Assembly: GCA_008711295.1 (NCBI GenBank)
Contig: VUYV01000226.1
Span: 122,554-186,553 of the forward strand
Direction: 5' to 3'
From: Anarhynchus alexandrinus
Taxonomy: Eukaryota; Chordata; Aves; Charadriiformes; Charadriidae
Length of the DNA stretch: 64,000 nucleotides
In this document: positions 28,201 to 39,600 of the stretch, piece by piece
How positions within the stretch are numbered: position 1 is the stretch's first letter
Layout of the letters: every line of letters starts with the position of its first letter
Notes under the pieces: model-generated
The model's input: the letters and a program-made list of their open reading frames with translations, nothing else
Told to the model about the DNA's origin: nothing
Databases searched by the model: none
Program-made: the position numbers and the translations under genes

Positions 28201-29316
28201 TGAGAAAAAGCCTATTTACTTCCTTGACCGCAAAGAAATGTCTCAATTTCAATTTCAGCACTGTTGTTGTACCAGGAACTCCCTTTGAAGTTGTCAATGC
28301 TCTAGCGAGATCTTGTTTTGCGTTATTTGAGTCTGATATACATTATAGTCAGATTTTGATCCTTTGTGACAACAGCATAAACTCAGAATAAATCCTGTTG
28401 GGCTCCCAGCCCATGGCCCTTCAATAGAGTAATTCCATTGCAGGTGGCAGCAGCATCTGGTCTTTTATGTTTTAAGTAGTGTCTGTGACGTCCTCAAAGG
28501 ATGGGCAATTTGTGTGTGGCTCAAGTTCTTTCCTTTCAACTAAAGCTTGATAATTACATTCTCAGCCACAGTTAAAAAAGAGAAGTGTAAGATACAGCAG
28601 TGCTCTGGGACTGCAAACAGCTGCTCCATCACTGGGAGTCTGTGAGGGTCAGCATTATCTGTAGGGATCTCAGCCCACAGGTGATACTGTCAAACAGAAT
28701 TTTGCAGCTTAAGGTACCTTTGGGGAACCAACTTTATTGCCCCTAGGCACTGAGACAGTGTATTAATGGGACCATAATTCCAGCAGCATTAATCAGACCC
28801 CAGGATGTAAAAGGGAATGATTCACAGAGAAACACTGTGTTCTCTCAGTCTGTCACTGTGGGAAGGCATTGGTAATGCATGAGTGGGATTTGCGATATTT
28901 TTCAGTTCACATGCTTAGGGATTTCCTCTGCAGCTTCAGGAAGGGTCTTATTTCTCTGCAGGAAGAAGTGACAGGGGTGCCTTGAAAGGAAAGGTAAGGT
29001 TTCACAGGTTAAAGTGTGGGTGTGAAGAACGACTGGCCAGCAGGTTGACTTGCCTGCACAAGTTTGTGTACTGAGACAGACCAGATCTGTTGTTGTATTT
29101 TAAAGGACTTTTGTTTTGTCTTTTGTTTTAAAGCAAGCTGGGGAAAGCCAGTGTTGATGCTTAAGAAAAGAGCTGATGCACAGGAGATCAGGGCTCTGTT
29201 CACAGCATTGCTGCAAATATTCATCTAGGGTCTGTGGCAGATGTTCAAACCTGGCCAGCTGCTCTAGTGGGGCATTTGGTGACCACCGGTGTGGTGGTTA
29301 AGCTTTGCTGAATGAC
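22209..29316. other. Noncoding stretch, MIR remnant only
   Basis: I see no exon of a recognisable gene. A modestly GC-richer segment at about 22500-22660 contains a perfect CCCACGTGGG palindrome at 22615-22624 but no convincing gene or promoter. A MIR-like SINE remnant lies near 25.7 kb. The remaining open frames are short and unremarkable. The stretch is upstream of VAMP1 coding exon 2 and could be intron 1 or intergenic. Confidence 0.55.
25708..25845 (+). mobile_element. Old MIR/CORE-type SINE remnant
   Basis: The segment matches the remembered middle and 3' part of amniote MIR SINEs: 'gagcaagtcacttaatctc', then a 'cctgtacct' stretch corresponding to the usual 'ctgtgcctcagtttcc', then 'gggataatag' and 'aggataaagac'. 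The copy is diverged, has lost parts of the consensus and is in + orientation. Such copies are ancient in birds. Limits are approximate. The 78-codon open frame starting at 25652 overlaps it and is not a gene. Confidence 0.7.
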
Positions 29317-29837
29317 TGAGATGATGTTATGGTTTGAGGAACTCACAACAATTTATTGTCATTTAGGCAATTATTCTATCACCTGATGATGCCTCCCCAC
29401 CCAGGAAAGTGAATCGGGAAAAACAAGGAAACCTGAAGGTTGAAATATAAACAGATTTAATAGAATAAGACTAAATAGTTAACCCTAATAATACTAAAGA
29501 ACCAATATTGATCCCGATACCAATATAAAATACAGAAGGACTATACTCAGCCAATTCTATCAGTAGGAAGCTATGCGCTCCCAGCAGTGGACAGCTAATG
29601 TCGGACACTGAGAGCGCTACGGTTTCAGGAGGAAGGGAAGGCCTCAGGGTCCAACATTGGGCCAAGAAGTTCTCAGGATCACCGCCATCAAGGAAGAGAT
29701 AGACTCCTCAGCAAACTTTCTAATTTATATTGAATGTGATGTTCTTGGTATGAAATAATCCTGTTGGCCAGCTGGGGTCAAGTGCCTGGGACTCGCTCCT
29801 CCTCATCCTTGCACCTGGTTAGCTTGAAAACATGAGA
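29317..29837 (-). mobile_element. Solo LTR of an avian ERV, minus strand
   Basis: A 511-bp element (29322-29832) begins TGATGTTATGG and ends GAAAACA on the + strand, so it has the retroviral TG...CA termini. It is flanked by a perfect 5-bp duplication, TGAGA (29317-29321 and 29833-29837). Read on the minus strand it shows LTR order: a TATAAAT box (complement of 29723-29729) and an ATTAAA polyadenylation signal (complement of 29456-29461), followed by about 135 bp to the end. The 5-bp duplication and general look resemble avian ERVL-type LTRs; the class is inference. No internal retroviral genes adjoin it, so it is a solo LTR left by LTR-LTR recombination. It lies about 0.7 kb upstream of VAMP1 coding exon 2, antisense to the gene. 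Confidence 0.85.
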
Positions 29838-30548
29838 CCTTGAAACCCATGTACCATAGCTGGCTATAAAAAAAATATTTTCACAAATTCAGGCACTAGA
29901 GTCTTCTAAAAGTGCATTTTTCCCAAGCATTAGAAGAGACCTTACTGAAAAGTAAAATTACTGAAAGAGAAATTAATCCTGTGTCACTCAAACAAGGACA
30001 GATGACTAACCCTGTGATGTCCGAAATTCTTACCCTCACTTCCTCTTCCAGTTCTTTCTCCTCTCCTTTTGTTTGTCTTTACTTGGTTAGCTTCCAGCCA
30101 AACACCAAGGAGCAGGGCAGTGCATTGTTCAGCACACTGAGGAGGAATATAGGGTTGCATCCCTGGGTCCTATAGCGTCAACGCAAAATACCTGTAGCAG
30201 AGTCTGTTTCCTTAGTGGGACAGAAGCTCTGCCCTGCTAGTCAGGCCTGTGATCAGTTTGGTCATTGGCCTAAGTTAGAGTAGAAAATCTGAATTGCTTG
30301 CTGTTTAAAAAGGCAGCAAGGGAGAGGAAGAGTTTGATATGGTCCTATCAAGAAATACTGTGAAAACTAATTGCAGCATGGAAGGGAATGGGACACCAGG
30401 GTTGTGATCCAGGAATGGAAAATGTGGGCTGTGAGACAATCGAAAACTCTTAAAAAGAGATATGTACTTTTGTCTTGTTCCAGAAAATGGGTAGTGAACA
30501 AGTGAAGATGGTTTCAGTCATTTTTTATGTTCTCCAATTTTGATCTAG
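29838..30548 (+). other. Sequence before VAMP1 coding exon 2 (3' end of intron 1)
   Basis: This 0.7-kb stretch lies between the solo LTR and the first visible VAMP1 coding exon. Its last part is a normal intron 3' end: a T-rich tract at about 30520-30541 and a 'ctag' acceptor at 30545-30548. The open frame at 29912-30175 has no recognisable motif. I did not find VAMP1 exon 1 here. Confidence 0.6.
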
Positions 30549-30663
30549 GTCTGCTCCAGCTCCTACCCAAGGTCCCACCAGCGCTGGGGCTGCAGGGCCA
30601 CCTCCTGCTACCAATGTGTCAAGTAGCAAACGGCTGCAGCAGACACAAGCCCGGGTGGATGAG
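30549..30663 (+). CDS. VAMP1: VAMP1 coding exon 2 (N-terminal region)
   Basis: This 115-bp exon follows the acceptor 'gatctag' and ends at the strong donor GAG|gtaagt. Its first base G completes a codon begun in exon 1, most simply the ATG itself (AT|G). It then encodes 38 residues: SAPAPTQG..., a Pro/Ala-rich linker, [10 protein letters not shown] and ARVDE. The last Q of the usual QTQAQVDE is replaced by Arg (CGG). Confidence 0.93.
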
Positions 30664-33600
30664 GTAAGTGGCTCTAGGTGATTTGTTGCTCACCACAAGA
30701 GTGCTGATGTGATTTATTTTTTTTTCTTTAAGATGCTTTCCTCCCTAGTGAGCCAGTAACTCTTTCTTGTCTGGGCAGTGGATCTAGGAAATGAGGTTTA
30801 CTGAAGGATGGCATTTATGAGGAGGCACACAGTACGAGAGAGATTCTGAGTGTGAACATCCTTGTACCAGTAACACTTCTGCAGAATAAATGCGGGCATC
30901 GGTGCTAATTCAGGAATTCATCCCAGTCAGTCAAGTTAGGAGGAAATGACATAGTGGAACCAGCTCTTTTAAAGTGTTCCTGCGTTCCTGAAGGTTAGAT
31001 GCTAATCTCACAGGCTGTTTCACAGGGACAGACCATCAGTTTTTCAGAGATAGATTCAAGCCATGAGAATTGTACAGCTGAGGGCTGTGTTCATTAGGCA
31101 GAGCTCTACTGATTAATCATCACAGTTTACCCCCAAATATGGGGGTAAAATGATGTAATATGACATGATGTCATAACTGCATCTTCAACAAATCCCCACT
31201 CCTTTTGTTGGTCTTGGAGGACCACGTGCCTGTTCCAGAATGGATCCTTAAATTATTGTACTATACACACTACCCTGCCAACATGGCTGTAATGCCAGTG
31301 TCCATCTAACTGCTGTGATAATGGGAATAAGTTAGCATACTGCCGCTCATGGGTGTAGTCCCTAAGCGTACCAGCAGTACAGTAGCATCTGTAGCATCCT
31401 TGCACATATGCTGTGCAGATTTGTGTGCTGGCTGTTACAGAATCACAGTATGGTAGGGGTTGGAAGGGACCTTCGGAAATCACCTAGTCCAACCCCCCTG
31501 CCAAAGCAGGTTCACCTAGAGCAGGTTGGACAGGAACACATCCAGGTGGGTTTTGAAAATCTCCGGAGAAGGAGACTCTACAACCTCTCTGGGAAGCCTG
31601 TTCCAGTGCTGTCACCCTCAAAGTAAAGAAGTTTTTCCTCATGTTGAGATGGAATTTCCTGTGTTCTAGTTTGTTGTCCCTTGTCCCTTGTTCTGTCGCT
31701 GGGCACCACTGACAAGAGTCTGGCCCCATCCTCTTGGCACCCACCCTTTAGATATTTATAAGCATTGATGAGATCCCCTCTCAGCCTTCTCCAGGCTAAA
31801 CAGACCCAGGTCTCTCAGCCTTTCCTCACAAGGGAGATGCTCTGTTCCCTTGACCATCTTCGTAGCCCTCTGCTGGACCCTCGCCAGTAGTTCCTTGTCT
31901 GTCTTGAACTGGGGAGCCCAGAACTGGACACAGTACTCCAGATGTGGCCTCACCAGGGCAGAGTAGAGGGGGAGGATGACCTCCCTTGACCTGCTGGCCA
32001 CACTCTTTTTAATGGTCCCCAGGGTACCATTGGCCTTCTTGGCCACAAGGGCATATTACAGGCTCATGGTCAGTTTGTCCACCAGGACTCCCAGGTCCCT
32101 CTCTGCAGAGAGAGCTGCTTTCCAGCAGATCAACCCCTAACCTGTACTGCTGCAGGGAGTTATTCCTCCCTAGGTGCAAGACCCTACACTTGCCCTTGTT
32201 GAACTTCATTAGGTTCCTCTCCCTGCAACACTCTAGCCTGTCCAGGTCTCACTGAATGGCAGCACAGCCTTCCAGCGTGTCAGCCAATCCTCCCAGTTTT
32301 GTGTCATCAGCAGACTTGCTGAGGGTACGCTCTGTCCCCTCATCCAGGTCGTTGATGAATATGTTGAACAATATTGGACCCAGTACTGACCCCTGGGGAA
32401 CACCGCTAGTTACAGACCTCCAACTAGACTCTGCAGCATTGATCATGACCCTCTAAGCTCTGCCATCCAGCCAGTTCTCAATCCACCTCACTGTCCACTC
32501 GTCTAACCCACACTTCCCAAGCTTACCTACGAGGATGTTATGGGAGACAGTGTCAAAAGCCTTGCTGAAGGTGAGTTAGACAACATCCACTGCTCTCCCC
32601 TCATCTACCCAGCCAATCATGCCATCACAGAAGGCTATCAGATTGGTCAAGCATGATTTCCCCTTGGCGAATCCATGTTGACCACTCCCAATAACCTTCT
32701 TTTCCTCTACATGCTTAGAGATGACATCCAGAATGACCTGTTCCATCATCTGACTGGCCTGTAGTTTCCTGAGTCCTCCTTCTTGCCCTTTTTGAAGACT
32801 GGCATGACATTGGCTTTCCTCCAGTCCTCAGGCACCTCTCCTTTTCTCCACAACCTTTCAAAGATGATGGAGAGTGGCTTCACAATAACATCTGCCAGCT
32901 GCCTCAGCACTCGTGGGTGCATCCCAGTAGGGCCCATGGATTTGTGGGTGTCGAGTTTGCTTAAATGATCTCTAACCTGATCCTCCTTGGTCAAGGGAGA
33001 GTCTTCCTTTCTCCAGGCTCTCTCTCTTGCCTCTAGCGTCTGGGATTCCTGAGGGCCAGCCTTAGCAGTAAAGACTGAAGCAAAGAGGGCATTCAGTAAC
33101 TCTGCCTTCTCTGCATCCTCTGTCACCAGGGCACCTACCTCATTCAGCAGTGGGCTCACATTTTCCCTAGTCTTCCTTTTGCTACTGATGTACTCGAAGA
33201 AGCCCTTCTTATTGTCCTTGACATCCCTTGCCAGGGTTAATTCCAAGTGGGCCTTAGCCTTCCTCATTGCATCCCTGCATACTCTGACAATGTTCCTATA
33301 TTCCTCCCAAGTGGCCAGTCCCTTTTTCCACATTCTGTAAACTACTTTCTTCCATTTGAATTTTTCCAGCAGCTCCTTGCTCATCCATGCAGGTTTCCTG
33401 CCTCCTTTGCCTTAACTATATATTAAGTATAGAGTTTTGCTAACCCCTGCAAAGACTTAAGTAACTAATTGCTTACTGTCCATGGGGAAGTGACCAGGGC
33501 TTATGTGATTCTTTAATGCTAATTCAATAAAATACACATTAGAAAATAGCTATTTACATGCATAAAGGCCTCTATTTTCAAAAGCCCCAGGTATGCTTTA

Positions 33601-36600
33601 AAAATAATAGAGAAGACCTCACAATATCCAACTCAAATGCATTTCTTAAGATGAATTAAATACATCTGTCAATTGAGCTTTGTCTTTTTGAGAACTTTTT
33701 CTTTGTTGAAGATCTGAAACAGGGTCTTTCTGGCCTCCCCATTACTGACACTCAGCGCTGATCACAAGAACATCCTTTGGCTGCAGAAATTTCTAGGCCT
33801 GGTTCTCTGATTATCACTGATTTTCACATCACACTAACTTCATTGACATTAGTGGAGTGTCTCTTGCAGTGGGAAAGGAATATTACATTTCAGCTTTTGT
33901 CTTGGGTCAGAATAAGGAAATAAACTTCTTGTCCTGAACATGTTACATCATGATGGTGCTGTAATTGTTTATGTGAGCTACAGTAAAAGTAATTGTCCCT
34001 AGAAGATGAAAAATAATTGCTAATTACTGTCTAAAACAAGCGATGCAGGTCAGATACATAGGGTTCTTCAAGCAGGCCAGTGAAGATGGCTCTAGTGAGG
34101 CTAGTTAACCTCCACTTTGTGTTTAAGATACTCTATTCTGAGACTTTTCACTCAAGCCCATGCAAGTTTGTCTTCTTGTGAAGCATGATGGAGTAATTTT
34201 GGTGGGAATTCTTACCCAGTATGAGGGGACAGTGAGTAGCTCTTGGATTTGAGGATTATATGGGTGATAATCAGGGTTCATGGGTTTTGTGCCTCCAGTT
34301 TGAGAGGGAGGCTGAGGTTCATGTGTGTTTTGAGTGGATAGCACATGGTCAGCAGATCTTTATTCAATAGGGAAATCACAGTACAAGAATAGCCAAGGGA
34401 GAAAAAAACTCCACTGGGCTTTCAGTACTGTGAAGTCACTAGGGTGAAACTGGTTTATAGCACCTAAGGGTCTGATCTGTTAAGCATTGGTTTGACCTTC
34501 CTACTAGATCTTTCCTAGTTTTTCTTCCATGTCCTGTGGGAAAGTAATCTGTAGGTGGCACCAAACACCACAGCACAGCACTACACTCCTCTGGCTATTC
34601 TGCCCCACCTGCTGTTTTGTCCAGCACTTCAGAGCCAAACCCAAAACTCAGCAACACGACCCCGACTTTGTTTAAGAGATTTTTTTTTTTGTCTTAGTAA
34701 AATGACTGACATTTTTAATGCTATATCAGTGCTGATATAGTATTTCAGCTATATCCATGTTGGGTTTTCCCCTCTGATTTCTCTAGGCATCCTAGAGCTT
34801 ATTTTTTTAAGGCTCAGATCTTGGTTTTAGTCTAGAGAAACATGTATTTATCTGACAAAAATGCAGTCTCGTCTGGACAAGTGTTCACTGCAGGCAGGTT
34901 AAATTCAATAAATAGTTCTGGGTAAAAAAAGAAAAAGAGAATGGGTAGGAAACATTACAGTATTTTGTTTCAGCATTTTCAATTAGTTTAAAATTTTCAC
35001 TATGAAACATTGTACTGTGAGAAACACGCTCAATGTATTAATTTTAGTCCGGTCCGNTCTTTACAAATGCTTGTTTTTATTTTGTATTCCTTATACCTAT
35101 TCATGTTTCTTCTTGGAACATAGTTTGCATAATCAATGAGTTTTCAGAACACAACCCACCCCCAAATACATACTCAATGAGTTCTTAGAATGCAACCCAC
35201 CCCCAAATACATACTCAATGAGTTCTTGGAATGCAACCCACCCCAAACATGCCCCCTTCCTTCTAGCTGCGCAGGCGCTGTGCTTCCTCAGGGGTCTTCT
35301 TGGTAGTCGTTGGACGGAGGCTTGAAGTCTTTATCACCATGTCCTTCTTGTGGCTTCTTTATTCCTTACACTTCTGTGGTTATCTTTGCTAGCTACACTA
35401 CCCTTTGTTTTGCAAGGGTTTGCTACTTTCAACTGTTGCTTTCGTCTGATATCCTATCTAGCCCTATCCCTTTTCCAAAGGCATAGCAAGCACACACCCA
35501 TCTTAGCTGAAGCCATAGCAAGCACACATTCATTTTAGCTGAAGCAAAATTCTTTTGCTAAATTACTTATTACAGTACCAAGATAAAATTCAGCTAAATA
35601 CTAGCTAAGAAATTAAAACAAAGGTTTGTGTTGTTGTTTTTTTTTTTAAATTTGATATGAAGTTAAATGCTTGGAAGGTTTTTGTTTGGAAAAGCAAGTA
35701 AGAAAATTTGGGTTGACCAAAACATTTGATTTTGTTTTAGGTTTGGCAGACAAGTGAAAAAAGTCTTTTGAGTTTTGGAACAGCATTTCACCCTATGCTA
35801 GTCCTTTTAGAGGTTCTTTCACTACCAGTTTCATCTTGCTGTATTTAAATCATGGGTTTTTTTAATAACTCTGGGTTTTTGCAGCTAATAGTTAAATTAT
35901 ATTAAATACAAACAACATGGAATTCTTTATTACATAGTATAAGAAGTAACAGACCGGCAACCATATCCACTGCTAGAATAAGTGGACGCAACTTTGCTGA
36001 GATTGGTATACTGTCTAACATTTACATTAGTGATAAATTTGTACAGGATTTCTGTTTAGAGTTACTGGCTTGCTAGAAGAGAATTTTCATCTAACTCAGT
36101 GTCTAAAATATATGCATGAATGGGCTTTACCTTACATGAATGGGCAAGGAGCTGGCCTGAGCTCCCTGCTGCACTTCAGGCTGAATTTTCTCAGGTAAAA
36201 TTTTCTCCTCCTCCATTTTGAAGCGGGACTTCAAATTATGGCTGGGAAGTCATCTTGTTTGAGAAAGGTCTGCAGAATGAGTAAATTCCTTGGTCAGGAA
36301 TTGCATACAGTTCCCTTTAGAGTGGCCTTTATCTAGCCAATTTCTCTAGTTCAGGTAAGGAAATTATATTAAATATATAAGGAAAATAATGGCTTGGTCT
36401 TAGTGATGACTGGACAAACGTCAACCAAATTGTAGTAGAGGTACTGGTCTTTATCAGTTTTTTGTATCTATAGATAGTGAAGTAGCTAGTTGTAGGCTAA
36501 AAGAAATCAAAAACTTTAATGATGCTAATTACGATATTTCATAATGTCCCTTTATATTTTACTTTTAAGGGCATCTGTGCACAGTATAGCTATTTTCACC

Positions 36601-39600
36601 CCGTTCTCCCTGTGTCTGTTTCCACAGGCATAGTTTTTGATGCACCGTCTAGATAATTGCCATCACATATGATAACGGTCAATGGCTGGTTTCAGTATGG
36701 TATGTGATATTCCAGAGTGTGAACATAGGGTGACCTTCGGCTTTCCTGTGTGTGGAATCTAACGTGAGGCTGTGCCTTTGCAGGTGGTAGACATCATGAG
36801 AATGAATGTGGACAAGGTGCTAGAAAGAGACCAGAAGCTATCAGAGCTTGACAACCGGGCAGATGCATTGCAAGCAGGTGCCTCACAGTTTGAAACCAGT
36901 GCAGCCAAACTGAAGAGAAAATACTGGTGGAAAAATTGCAAGGTAAGGAATACAAATCCTTTTAAAGAACCAGTTCATGGCAGATATTACTTTCATTACT
37001 TTAATGGGACTTTGCTTGCAGTGTGGCATCTCTAAGTGGTCTCTTCTTGTCAAGGGAAGAAAGAGATGCCTTGCTCTCTAGGCTCCAGGATATTAAGTCA
37101 AGCAACTTCGATCTTAACCAGAACCTATTCTCTAGATAGTTTTTGCAGTACATAAAATGTAGATACAAATTTCAAAGCTTCAGTCAGTGCCTGCAGATAG
37201 GGATGGGAGAGCACGTTAACTCATGTCAGTTCCCTGTGTGAACCTCAAAATCTCAACGGGTGTAGTGAACTCTAGTAGTGGGAGAAAAGAAGCTTTTTTC
37301 CTTGTGGGAGATCATCAGCCTCTTGATCTTTCTTTAGGATGGTAAATTACCAAAAAAAACCCAAACCATGGTTCCACAAACTGCTGTGAGAAGTGAGGAA
37401 ATAACTTTAAAAAGGGGCAGGTTAGGATAGAGAAGGACTTTAATCAACCAGCTCTCTCCTCTGCTGTCTTCAAAATCTTATCCTTTCCCATGAGCGGAGG
37501 GAACCTCAGTCTCCTTTCCTTTTTCAAACCTCCTCCAGGATTTGTGTTTTCTGTGTTTTCTCTCAACAGCACAAGTACACAAAGCCAGCACAAATAATAG
37601 CTGCTAGGCATTAGACATCTCCAGCTGTCTCTTCCCTGCCTATGGAAACATGGTGAAAAGTGATCACGTTACTGCGGCATAAAGTGGTACATGGCCATGT
37701 GTGAATCCAGCCACTTAAATCATTTCTGGAGTTGTTTTACTTCAGAAGTTTATTTTTCCTTTACTGCTGGAAATGGACAAGGTTGGTCACTGCATCTTAG
37801 CTGATGGGGAAGAACTTGCTAGCTTAGACAAGAGGCTATGTCCATTGCTGGTGGTCAGCTGTTCCTAAAATTGACATTAAATGCGGGGCCTTAACAAGTC
37901 TGTTGCAGTAAGTCTTTGCAAGAATAGAAATTGCAAGGAATGAGCTACTAAGTAACAGCAAAAAAACCTGAGGGGTTAATGTCTTATACGTGAAAACCTG
38001 ACTGTCTCTTTTTTTTCTCATAACTTTCCTTTTACAGATGATGATCATCCTTGGCGTAGTATGTGCAGTCATTCTCATTATAATTATAAGTGAGTAATTC
38101 ATTTTCTCTTTTGTTTATGATCTCAGTAGCTCTGTGACTTACGAAGTGCTGATATATTAAAAAAGAAAACATAACAAAAAATGGATATAAAATATTTAAA
38201 ATATTTGTGAAATTTCCCTTCTAGTGTCATGCTGTTATAGTGAGAATTACTGCAAACTCTCTGGACAGTTATACAGGTAGAATTTGTTGACATTTAATGT
38301 ATTTTACATTAGCTTTACATAACTTTCCCTAGGATTATAGACTCTCCCTTTTTGATGTTTATATAAATTTTTATGCAGTCTTAGATATCTTCCTTTTGTT
38401 ACTACCAGTGCCACAGTCCTGGTGTTTTCTAGTGAGAACAGTAATGCTTGAATTGCCCCATGCCTATAAAAAGAGGGTGAAGGCCCACAGGTAAATGAGC
38501 ATCTGATGAATTTTTTAAAAGCATGTAGGTGCCTATTTCCCACCAAATCAGCTAGAATTTGAGATATTGGTGCTTGTGAAAATCCCTTTGCCTCTTGAAT
38601 ACCTAAATATTATTAAAAGATGGCCCAAAGTCTTAATGATTTCTTGTCTCGAAAGATCATCTCATTCCACACATTTGTTATAGGAAAGATAGCATATGAA
38701 TGAATAATAGCAGTCATGCTGGTTGGGAGCCGGGGATCTTGTAATGACAGGAACTGAACATTTTATTTATGTAACCTCTGTGTTAGCAACAGCTGTCATG
38801 TGACGTAACTGTAATATGGCATTAACTCCTAAAAGTGAGATCTCTTGAGTTAAACAATCCAGCTAGTAACCCAGAAGAGATTCACCAGGAGGCTAGACTG
38901 TGGATGTGAATTAATTCCCAGCTCTCAAATTACATGCCTTTTATTCAGCATGTTTCCATTTTCCTCTGTTGCTTCTGTAAGGAAGGCTTATAGAATCACC
39001 TGTAAACAGCACTAAATGGATTGAGATACATGTGGCAGTTTATTAGTCTTATGAATGCTGGCACCAGAGTGACCCAGAATAATTCTAGGGTTTCGTAACA
39101 CTGATACAGCAAGAATGGGAAATGGCTAGATATTAATTAACTATATTAACCAGGTACTCAAGGCAACTGGCTTCAAGGGAAAGACGGGCCTTTGTTCTGC
39201 AGTTTAGTGCAGCAACCTGGGAAGACAGATGTGCAGCCATTGAATTGATTGCTGTCTACATATGCATCATTGAACATTATGTGCATCTTAACAAGAAAGT
39301 AAAAAGCAGACAAGATAGCTCATAATTTGTCCTTAGAAGTTAAGCCTGAAATTACATATAAGTAATAATATTGTTTCCCTCCTGGTTTTAAAAGTTGGAT
39401 GCTTCTCCTGGTAAGTTTAGAAACAGAAATAGCAGGTTTGACAAGGCTTAGGTTGACTTTAGGGTATTTAATCACAAACTTGAGTGTCACATCATCAAAA
39501 CCAGGTCATGGCTCACCATAGTGAGATCTAGTCCAAGTTTGGTGAGATTTAACTGTATTTAAGCTCTGGATCTTAAATTATTTTTTCAGTCTATTTGATC

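Larger units (their letters stand above)
35016..35574 (-). mobile_element. Solo LTR (ERV), minus strand, with internal tandem repeats
   Basis: A 559-bp element starts TGTGAGAA and ends TTATTACA on the + strand, giving TG...CA termini with an imperfect terminal inverted repeat. It is flanked by a 4-bp duplication, GTAC, at 35012-35015 and 35575-35578. On the minus strand it reads like an avian ERV LTR: a U3 with direct repeats (32-bp x2, 41-bp x3), a GC block 'gcgcaggcgc' typical of such U3 regions, a TATAAG-like box and AATAAA (complement of 35076-35081) near the 3' end. A 4-bp duplication fits class I (gammaretrovirus-like) elements; this is inference. No internal retroviral genes are present. 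One ambiguous base lies at 35057. It is antisense within VAMP1 intron 2. Confidence 0.75.
30664..36783 (+). other. VAMP1: VAMP1 intron 2
   Basis: This 6.1-kb intron has a GTAAGT donor and a 'tttgcag' acceptor. It contains two antisense transposon insertions, the 2-kb CR1 at 31438-33412 and the solo LTR at 35016-35574. These account for over 40% of its length. The rest is unique AT-rich DNA with no other gene that I can see. Confidence 0.9.

Noticed and set aside
29471..29665. 64-codon minus-strand frame inside the LTR
   Set aside because: It lies wholly within the LTR, which is not protein-coding; a chance frame.
35133..35250. CRISPR-like regular repeats
   Set aside because: Units abut directly with no spacers, the host is a vertebrate, and the repeat is a module within an LTR.
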